Source: Symbiodinium kawagutii
Lineage: Eukaryota > Sar > Dinophyceae > Suessiales > Symbiodiniaceae
Direction: 5' to 3'
Assembly: GCA_009767595.1 (NCBI GenBank)
Contig: VSDK01007127.1
Span: forward strand, 373,658 to 437,657
DNA: 64,000 nucleotides
Part shown: one piece after another, positions 55,470 to 64,000 of the stretch
Layout: each line of letters opens with the position of its first letter
Numbering within the stretch: the first letter of the stretch is position 1
Notes under the pieces: model-generated
Told to the model about the DNA's origin: nothing
Seen by the model: only the letters and a program-made list of their open reading frames with translations
The model's database searches: none
Translations under genes and position numbers: made by a program

Positions 55470-58400
55470 GGTCTGAGTAATTCATAAAATCGAGAAATGA
55501 TAAATATCAACGCGCGCTTTTGTTCAACCACCCAACAAACATTGAGCGACATCATGCCCTGGTGCCCACATCGACTGGTTGCAGCACCACGTCCTCTCGA
55601 ACCAAGCAACTGAGTAAAGTTTGGCTTCTCAATGATCAGAGACGCCAAGACAGTGCACAGAAAACCTGACCCGCCAAGTTTCCAGGACGCCAATGCGACA
55701 TCAAGCCGCGAATTGTTTCGGTAACATCTGATATCTGATTAGTGATGATTATTGGGGATTGGTTAGTTGATACGATATGGTACGATTGATTGCTGATGAT
55801 CTTCAGTACTGCACTCTGGCAATAGCTATGATGATCACCCTCATGTCGTCTTGTGTTTGTTTCTTTGCTCCGGAGTGCTGCCGTTTCAGCAGAAAGCCAG
55901 GTCGGCATCAGCCGAAGGGTTGTCAGCTGGACCAAGCAACACAGCTCCAAAATGGGGATTCGTGACCAATGGGAGATCCATAGAAGCTATAGTACAAATG
56001 GTGATTAATAATGATTAAATGATTAATGAATGTTAATGATGATTAAATATGGTGAATGATGATGAATAGTGGCTCATGATGGTTTACAATAGCTCATGAT
56101 GGTGAATAGTAGGGATGATCCCCACCAACAAGCAACCATGGGAGATCAGCCTGCCTTTGAAGTAGTCCCACAGTGCAGCAGTCGGGCCAACTGCGAAGGA
56201 CAGGAGAAAGAGCATCACCTGGGGCTAACTTCATCGTGATACCCAGGTTCCACTTGATTTATGCTCGCCGTGCAGGCAATTTCCCTGTATTGTTTTATGA
56301 TTCTTCACGCACTTCCGCGAGTCCAGTACTTCTTTTGGATGGGTAATTTCTAGGGGTTGCGTCATGCCATGCCTCGTGGAAAATCCAACTGACTGCTGTG
56401 GCTTTGCTGGCTCAACAAGCACCGTGGATGGCCCATGTGAGCTATGATTGATGTCTTACATAATGCGTAGTGGCCATTGGTTCTCCTATAAACTCATCAG
56501 AATTGTCATGATATGTCTGAAAACCAAAATCGGACGACCACATACAACCACAACCCATTTGCTTTCGATGGCAAACCACCGCAAGTGTTTACCTTAGCTT
56601 ATATGATATGCCATCCGCAAACAACATCGACTGTTTAGCAGGCTTTCCCACAATGGATCCTGACATGCCGCAATGCCAAGAGTTGGTTGCCAAATGCACA
56701 CCATACAATTTCAATGACTGATTTAAAACTTTGCAATGAATGTAACATAGCAATGCCAATCTTGTCCTATCATAATGGTATAATGTTATAGTGACATGCA
56801 TGATAATTGGGTAAGCTGCGAACAAAAGCAAGTGTGTCAAGGCATGGATTCATCCACATAATTGCCACGACTCTATTCGTGACCAACCCCTACCCTTCTA
56901 GTTACCTCTATAGTGGGTAACCAGCTGGTTTCTAGCATTGTTATTTGGGGCTGGTTACCTACTATAATGGCAACTGGAAGGGTAGGGAACTAGTTTGGTG
57001 ATGGTGTTCCAACTACTGAACCAATGATACCACCCTATCAGGACCCAACCATCCCAACCATCCCGAGGTCACACCAGGCCCGCATGCAATGACCCGCCGT
57101 GAATCACGGCTGTTATCCAACGTGCCTCGTACCAAGAGAACAAGCAAAGACCTCTGCGAAGCGGTCTTTTTTCTCAAGGCGACAAAGACAGCCAGGGCAG
57201 CTGGATGATGATTGATAGATGCTAAGATCTCTCTCTCTCTGTCGCTGGGAGTGGCTGTCTGCCGCCTCACAGAGGCGCCGGTAGATGCTAAGATGTGTCA
57301 ATATGTGTATATGTATGCGTATATATGTATGAAACCAGTCTGGCAATTTTGGCTTGAGCCAACATGTGCCAGGCAGGTGCAGGTTGATCAGGTTGTGTCC
57401 CTAACAATCACCCATCACCGAACCTGCCAGACCTTAAATGAGTCTAACATCAATATATGATCTTGATATGTTCTTCTCTGCGCCCCGGTCAAAATATCTT
57501 AGTATGAACATGTAGGAAATTGTATGAACACATATGAGCATGTATGACCATGTATGACCATGTATGACCATGTATGACCATGTATGACCATGTATGACCA
57601 TGCATGACCATGCATGACCATGTATGACCATGTATGAACGTGTATGAACATGTATTGTACGAACATGTACGAACATGTATGAACATGTATAAATTTGTAG
57701 CATCCGTAATGTACATTCCACGGTATTGGCACATCATACGAGTAACTACCAGGCAGCCCTTCACATTCGCCCCAGATCAAGCCAGGCAAGGCACATCTGA
57801 TCTGCACTCCTCGGCCATGTTGGTTCAAGAGACCTTGGCATGGCATGCCATGGCGACAGCTGAGAGCCTAGCCATGCCGTCGAGCTACATCGCTGAGTGA
57901 AGAGTCCTCAGCCGCAGCTCTCGCCCCCCCAAGGATCGCTGCAGGTTGATTTCCCAAAATGGGGGTACCACCAAAATGGATGGTCTATTGCCAAAAAGTT
58001 GAAAAAAGGATGATTTAGGGGTACCCCCTGTTTCCTATTTATGATCACCGCATGACAACGGTCAAGTAAGATCTACCCAGCGTCTTGGTAACTCCGAGGC
58101 TTCTTTACAATGCTTTGCCATAAAAATCGGCAAGTCTATACTCGCAGATGCTGACTGGTACAGGCTACCTGTTTCATCAAAGACCTCTCAATGTATGCTG
58201 CAGTATCACAACTGACGTAATTCTTGATCCAGTTCCTGTTTTCAGGACGCGGGGACCCTCTTACTCTGCTGCACGACATCTGCGCAAGTCCTCTGCACGT
58301 GTGAGTTTGTTGCCCAGAACAACTCTGATTCCGAGGATCTGGTCACGAAATGCGCCAACAGGACTGAACAAAGGAAGATAGCATAGGTCAACACTGGCCA

Positions 58401-58700
58401 GATGTGCTGCGCATGGACACTGCGAAGTTCTTCCTAAGATCCACCAAGGCGGGTAATGCACCCAGAAGGAACACACACCCATAATCGACCCTCGCGAACC
58501 CAGCCCTACTCAACTGCGCAAGCATTTGCCCCGTGAAAGAATATGAAAGAATGTCAAAGAAAGCTCAGAAAGATCTGATGAGAACCTACGTGAGGTCACG
58601 GTCAAATCACGCATTACCAGTGGAGAACAGCAAGGCTTTTGAAACACATCATCACTTTACTTGGAGGTTGCCTACTAGCCCCTACCATTGGCAAATCAGG
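55470..58700. other. Intergenic, repeat-bearing
   Basis: Includes the 10 bp repeat, two copies of the GGGGTACCCC motif (57958-58035), and weak minus frames at 56231-56422 and 58261-58450 without clear borders. Confidence 0.5.
57529..57697. repeat. 10 bp tandem repeat CATGTATGAC
   Basis: About 16 units of CATGTATGAC or CATGTATGAA, with CATGCATGAC variants, run without interruption except one TGTAC insertion. Confidence 0.9.
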
Positions 58701-58785
58701 CACTAAATTTTAATGCCCTGCTACCATTTGACAAAAGGAAAAGAGTAAAGCTGTTCTTCCGGGTAGTTGGCTAAGATGGGCTCAC

Positions 58786-58978
58786 CTGTAACCAATACAC
58801 AACGGTACAGCAGCCAACCAGGAACACGGCACGGCATCTCAACCCATGGCATCCAACATGATCCCGGATCGTATTGCACCTCCGCAACCGCCAAGCAGCT
58901 GGCTGACTCACAACGACCAAACAACCGCAGGTGAAGGAGAACATCCTCAGCAAGCGGGCACAGCACCTGTGACACACC
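58786..58978 (-). CDS. Exon of an unrecognised gene
   Basis: The segment is bordered by ATCGCAG and GTGAGC, a strong donor. The preferred frame encodes VSQVLCPLAEDVLLHLRLFG and then VPGWLLYRCVLVTG. A second, Cys-rich frame is also open, so the frame is not certain. Confidence 0.45.
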
Positions 58979-59089
58979 CTGCGATGCGTCGATCGTTAGG
59001 CTGCACCTTTTTTTTGCCACCAATCATGCGTCAATCCTTTCCCATCATCGTGGCGACGAGCTGCAGCACCAGGATCCATGATGCATAGA

Positions 59090-59864
59090 AGAAATGCCAG
59101 AACACCTCGGCGTTTCACTTCTTAAACTAAGGCGGGCAGCCAAACGTCACAGCACGTCATGACAGCCACTCTGCCTGCTTACAGGCAATGGAAGCTTTTC
59201 TCAGGGCGCTGCAATACCCGGGAAGTACATGGCATAGACCAGACCTCATCTGATCAGTTCATGAACCAAACCCCCACAACGGCACCGCCCAAAGGACAAT
59301 CTTCAGTTTATACCCAGTAGTTGAGGTGCATGGTGCCAAATCTGGCAATCGGAAGTGCCACCATGGCTATAGACACAAACCGCCCTGCACGCTGCCATTA
59401 AAACCCAAGACACTCGTGCGACCCATTCGTTTCAAGTCATGCAAGTCAGGCCCTCGGTAGGATTCCTTGGGCAGCAGCCAAGGCTGAAAGTGGGCGTTTG
59501 GTGGAGTTTCGAGGTTGACGGTCAGGATGACATGATTGCTTTGCCTCACAATGATAACATGAAACTGCATTTGACATTTGATTTGATAACATGCCATTCT
59601 TACTGTCAATAATGCCTCAGTGGACTTATTGCTATGACTAGCAGTAATTGCTTGTTTCATTGTCTTGCCATCTCTCCATCGCCATCCCAAAGGTTCAGCT
59701 AAGGCTGCGGGCGAGCTGGTGGCCCAAACAAACGGAGCCACGAACCAGAAACTTTACAAACACAGTAAGCGCGAAAACTGTACAATCGGCTCAAACCACG
59801 GCATGAAAAATAATTGACAAGAGTACGAAGAGTAGATTCAAGGATCGAATCATCGACCATCATC

Positions 59865-59956
<92 letters not shown>

Positions 59957-61170
59957 GGCGGCTACTTTTGTTCATACACATCCTACATTCCGTTCGGTGC
60001 CGCTACATATACGAATAATTCTCAAAATAAAAATATTTACCTCTACATTCTCTGTATATCTATCTATAGATATAAAGATAAGATATGTTTTAATCTAGAG
60101 TTAGACATTAAAAACATCTTTATATGATTTATATATAAATTAATGATGTGTGTGATTGCGTGTGTGTATGTACTCATCCATGCTTCTTTTCATTCCCCTG
60201 CAGCTTTTCAGACCACCTCTCTGGGTCGCGAACTCCGAGGCGCTGGCACCTCGGTGTTTTGTCCGAAGAGCACCTGCCGCGGCAGCGCCAAGATCTGGGT
60301 CCGCAGCTGGACGTGCAGCAGCAGGTTGTAGCACCTGGGTGCGGTGCTGCCCGTGGTGACGCCACCGGGGCCACCCCCGTGGCGTTGGACCACGGTAGAC
60401 CCAGCTCTGAAGCAGCAGCTTGACTCATGGGATGATTCGGGTGGTACCAGGAATTCTGGGTGGTTTATTGTCAATTAATATCAAATATATATGGGTTTTT
60501 CTCAATCTTGGTCCAACATTTGTGGCTGATAACCCCACATGTATTCCGATGGTGTGAGCTTCAAGAAGGCCAATTTCTGCAAGGTGCAGGGGTGATTGAC
60601 CCACACATTTTGACGCAGCAGCACAGGCCCGACATCCGGTTACTATGCAGTGGACACACGGGATCTCTACACGGCACACTCAGAACTCAGAACAGGAGTG
60701 TACTACGGTGCTTCTGACCGTCTGTTGATGGACTAGGTGCTGCCCTCCCACTCTCTGGAGCAGGAAGGCATTGCAAAACTAAACATGGGCCAACAGTCAA
60801 AGCTACATATCAAAGAACATCTATCTATGCCAGATCGCTAGACTAGATGTTACGGCATCTACTTCTCTGAACGCTTCGCTGGGTCCCACGAAACCATCCC
60901 AAAACCGATCCATGGACCATGACCTTTGTAGGGACACCAACTACTGGAGTGCATGTACCTGGTGTGCTTGTTGTACTTTTCTGAAGCTTGGGCTGCATGT
61001 TGTATATAGCACTGTGCATAACATGCGTGCGCGTCTGCGAGCGTGTGGGCGTAACACAATGTCAACAAAATCAACAAATCTGACGCAGTTGGCATTTGCA
61101 TCTCTTCATCTTTGAAGCTTTGGCGGCCCAACATGGCGGGAGCGGGTCTGTCCAGCGTACCCTTCAGCCC
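59090..61170. other. No firm gene; one weak exon candidate
   Basis: A minus frame at about 60420-60210 (NLLLHVQLRTQILALPRQVL) is coding-like. The rest is unique or AT-rich DNA with the ATC microsatellite. Confidence 0.45.
59856..59955. repeat. (ATC)n microsatellite
   Basis: About 100 bp of ATC repeats with one CGTC interruption. Confidence 0.95.
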
Positions 61171-61171
61171 T

Positions 61172-61293
61172 TCAGCGTGCTCCGACCTGTCGCAAGAAGT
61201 CCACCACGTCTGAACACTCGTGGTACTTGGCGATTGCAAAGGGGGACACTCCCCTCCTTGGATCACGGGTGGAACTGGGAACTCGCAACCAGC
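61172..61293 (-). CDS. C-terminal ankyrin exon
   Basis: The acceptor is AACTCAG before 61293. The exon encodes a repeat with SPFAIAKYHECSDVVDFL and ends QVGAR followed by TGA (61174-61172). Confidence 0.62.
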
Positions 61294-63075
61294 TGAGTTG
61301 CAAAGTCATCTGGGCAACCGCGATAGCTTGGCAGATCAAGTGCTCAAGTGCATGATTTGAGATATCTAGACGTGAATTTCTTTTCATTTCAGACATGGGT
61401 GTTTCTTAAAAAAGGGTACCCCCATGTATAGCAATAAACAAACAATATATGGGCGCTCCCAATATGCAGAAACCTCCCTATTGACATACCGAGTTTTCCA
61501 GTGACGCCTGAGTACTTGGACGCAACATGAATGGCCCAACCCGTGGACCTGCCAAGCGTCTGGTCGACCTTGTTGTAGTCAGCTCCTCTCTTGACGAGGA
61601 GCTTCACCATTTCCAGGTTGCCATGTTTCGCCGCGATCCAAAGTGGAGAACATCCAAAGTTCTCATCTAGTGCATCCTGCAGCTAGCCAGGCTGAAACAG
61701 ATGAAATCATCATAAATTAACCGTCCCCCCTTGCCATGGCACCAGGTAAAACACGCTCATAGCCCTCAACATCTCTCAACATGTTTCCCTTTCCGCTTCA
61801 ACGTCCTTGTCAGCATCAGCATCCAACAGAACCTGCGCAATGTCCAGCAATCTTTTGTCCACCAGGCCATCGTCAGCTGCTGTCCAGAGCAGCGGGCATC
61901 CATTGTCGTCCTTCAGATTTGGATTGGCGCCTCACAGCAGCCACTGTATGATGCCTTGCCCTTCCAATATCTATGGTGGGTCGGTGTGTTCATTGATGTT
62001 TGATCTTGTTGATATACCATGAGTTAGCCCCGCCACTCAAACAACGACCTAGACATAACACAAACATGAGAAACAACTTGAAACAACAGGACAAGGTGAA
62101 CTATGGTGAAATCAGTCGGGCAAGATGACAGAACAGGACAGACCTCGCAGAAACACCAACAAGCTGTCCAGAACCGCTGGATTGACGGCTCTTACCCTCA
62201 ACAGGCAGCTACCTAAAACTGAACGCTTAGAAGTTAGGATCAGCTTTTCTGGCTTGTCCACACCAAAAAAGGTACAATTCTCTCACCATAGTTTTGGATA
62301 CCTTGGGGATACTGTACCCAATGAGGCCAAATCCTCATGGAACTTAAGCAGGCAAAGCATGGTGGAGTTCTTCAGGTAGACTTCTGCCATCTTCCGCCTG
62401 CTGCAGTAGGTGAAGAATGTCACCAATTCCCGCCTGACTCGAACAAGACTCGAAGCACTTCCTTCTTCCTGCGATGGAACGCACGCAGCACCGCTGCGGA
62501 CATTTGCTCCTCGCCGCACAGTGATACTCATGGCTTTGGCACTCTGGTCGTCTTGCGACGCAATTGTTGGCGAATAGAAGCGCAGAATCAACAACACCCC
62601 TGGCATGTAATGAATGTAATGACATCGCCAATAATAGAGACATGGATACATGTGGCCACAACGAAATGATGGCGAACAGATTGATTCATGGGCAATCGTA
62701 CTACCCAGTACGCCGGGAGGAAGATCGGCCGGCACAAAAATGCCGGTATCTTTGGCCAGTGAAACTGCTCTAAAATGCCCGCCTCCTGAAAAAAGCAGTG
62801 CTTCCATGTCTCTCTCTCCCTCCAGCGCCATCAATTCACCGTCCCATCTGTCCCCAAACGTGTGGGCAACCATGCGCAACCCAAATCCATTGCTCGGTTT
62901 GGCCCAAGTTCTAGGGCCAGTCATCCCAGTGATCGGTGCCCTGGTCTCTGGTTGGCCCTCCATGGTCGGGTGCTCCATAGGTTTCCCTTCCCCCAGCCGC
63001 TCCTCATCCCGTGGGGCGCCGGCATACAAGAGGAGCCGCACAATCTCCGGATGTTCCGCGGTGCAACCTGAGGTT
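61172..63075 (-). CDS. Ankyrin-repeat protein gene, multi-exon, 3' part (possible pseudogene)
   Basis: Several minus-strand exons encode ankyrin repeats. From 5' to 3': 63071 onward, after CCTCAG, gives TAEHPEIVRLLLYAGA. About 62510-62425 gives AAVLRAFHRRKKEVLRVLF. About 61960-61806 gives GANPNLKDDNGCPLLWTAA. 61676-61490 gives FGCSPLWIAAKHGNLEMVK. About 61293-61172 gives RGVSPFAIAKYHECSDVVDF and the stop. The repeats show the usual G-x-[ST]-PL-x-x-A and hydrophobic helix pattern. The 61805-61677 intron appears to start with GA and end with AG, which keeps the frame (DADADK then DALDEN). An in-frame TGA at 61934-61932 interrupts a repeat (IIQWLL-stop-GANPN) where CGA (Arg) would fit. Unless the acceptor is GTGAG just after it, this copy is broken. 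The gene probably continues to the right. Ankyrin repeats bind proteins; the partner is unknown. Confidence 0.68.
61490..61676 (-). CDS. Ankyrin-repeat exon with clear borders
   Basis: The acceptor is TGCAG before 61676 and the donor is GTATGT from 61489. The 187 nt exon encodes DALDENFGCSPLWIAAKHGN followed by a helix ending KLLVKRGADYNKV, then a partial second repeat (GWAIHVASKYSG). This is the best-defined exon of the ankyrin gene. Confidence 0.72.
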
Positions 63076-64000
63076 CATTCGCAGACTGCTAGGAGAGCAA
63101 CCAACAAAGCCCTAGTGGATTGACCGTCAACTTATGGCCACCATTCAGCTGTGATGTCCCCAGGCTCTCAGTGAATCGAAGCTGGAAGGGTTGCCGGACT
63201 GTAGCCTTTAGCTTTGTCAACACGGATCTTTGCTCACAGCTTTTGACTGGCATTTGTTAACCACAACATTGATTCAATACTGATCATGATGAGGCACCAA
63301 AATGCCCATCGATGCTATCTTTACATATCTTTATGAGATTCCAAGTAAGTGATGCTTTCTGATTAAGTACCGCTGCACAATCCAGCAACGGAAGTTGTCT
63401 CATGCCTTTGCGATGTGCAAATCACACATCAACACCTGGATCCGACGGAAAACCATGTGGTTTCTGGTGATCAATACATGTAAGCCCACCATAAAGATCC
63501 ATCAAGTGGATCAAGCATCAAGATTTCCCCCTTATTCTCTCCCACCATTCAACCATCATCACCCAGCCATTCAACCATCGTTACCCACCATTAAACCATC
63601 ATCAAACATCATAAGCACCACGGGAGCGGATTGTGCGGCGTGAGCCGTTGCCATCTCACACCATTTGTACAGGTGAAACTTCATGGGTAAAAAAACACAA
63701 GCACCAAAGGTACACAACAACATAGGTAGCGTGAACTCAAGAATGATCGTCACCAGAACATCGCGTCATCCGAGCCACCGAAATGCGCTTACACAATCTG
63801 AGGACAAGGCATCGAGGGGGCCCAGTCACTCATCTCCCACAGTCAAGGCTCATTTATTTAGAACCCATCCCCAAGCATTTCCAACCAGCTCTCGTGGTCC
63901 CAACCGAGTCTTCCAGGGCAGGGCAGGGCCCCCCGAAACTGGAGATGACCAGCCAGGTTCACCTACCATCAGCAGCGGCCCAAGGCACCCACCACGAGCT

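Noticed and set aside
57335-57360. Possible relic of the dinoflagellate spliced leader (ATTTTGGCTTGAG)
   Set aside because: Only partial match with two changes at the 3' end; a similar weak match near 1850 is equally unconvincing.
1-64000. tRNA, rRNA or snRNA genes
   Set aside because: None recognised by eye; a covariance-model search would be needed to exclude them.

Overview
The window looks like dinoflagellate nuclear DNA, most like the Suessiales/Symbiodiniaceae, though no species can be named. The evidence is sparse short exons in long repeat-rich DNA, introns ending AG with at least one likely GA-AG intron, a tandem array of nucleotide-identical genes, and a retroelement whose reverse transcriptase, methyltransferase-like and tyrosine-recombinase modules resemble dinoflagellate elements. 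Nearly all coding sequence I can support is on the minus strand, which fits the unidirectional gene blocks of dinoflagellates. I saw no bacterial operon, CRISPR array, rRNA or tRNA.

The centrepiece is a compact 7.7 kb retrotransposon at 27662-35397, read on the minus strand. Its ends form split direct repeats (A1 - ORFs - B1 A2 B2), the layout of PAT/Ngaro-type members of the DIRS order. The 63 bp A copies are identical and the 153 bp B copies differ at one base, so the insertion looks recent. It carries a small membrane-protein ORF1, an unrecognised ORF2, a gag-like ORF3, and a Pol with reverse transcriptase, RNase H, a cytosine-methyltransferase-like domain and a tyrosine recombinase. The cistrons appear to be joined by four different translational devices: a TGATG stop-start, an ATGA start-stop overlap, a G_GGA_AAA -1 frameshift site, and a 2A-type ribosome-skipping motif (GDIERNPGP) that would release the recombinase. 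The recombinase has His where the first catalytic Arg is expected, one CpG transition away from Arg.

Region by region: 1-6 kb holds a few minus-strand exons in repetitive DNA. 6.3-11.4 kb is AT-rich and repeat-dominated. 11.8-13.3 kb has exons of a multi-span membrane protein, 14.2-14.8 kb a 189-residue ORF, and 16.4-16.6 kb an alpha-carbonic-anhydrase exon. 19-26 kb has scattered exons and a 0.7 kb GATGAC satellite. 27.7-35.4 kb is the retroelement. 37.3-39.6 kb has three nucleotide-identical copies of a 106-residue gene. 42 kb has two exons joined by a 56 nt intron. 43.7-46.6 kb is a satellite zone containing a 477 bp assembly gap. 48-59 kb has single exons, and 61.2-63.1 kb is an ankyrin-repeat gene with an apparent in-frame stop.

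Exon limits were set by eye from open frames and AG/GT (or GA) borders, without homology or RNA data. Single-exon calls are therefore tentative; the retroelement, the triplicated gene and the ankyrin gene are much firmer.
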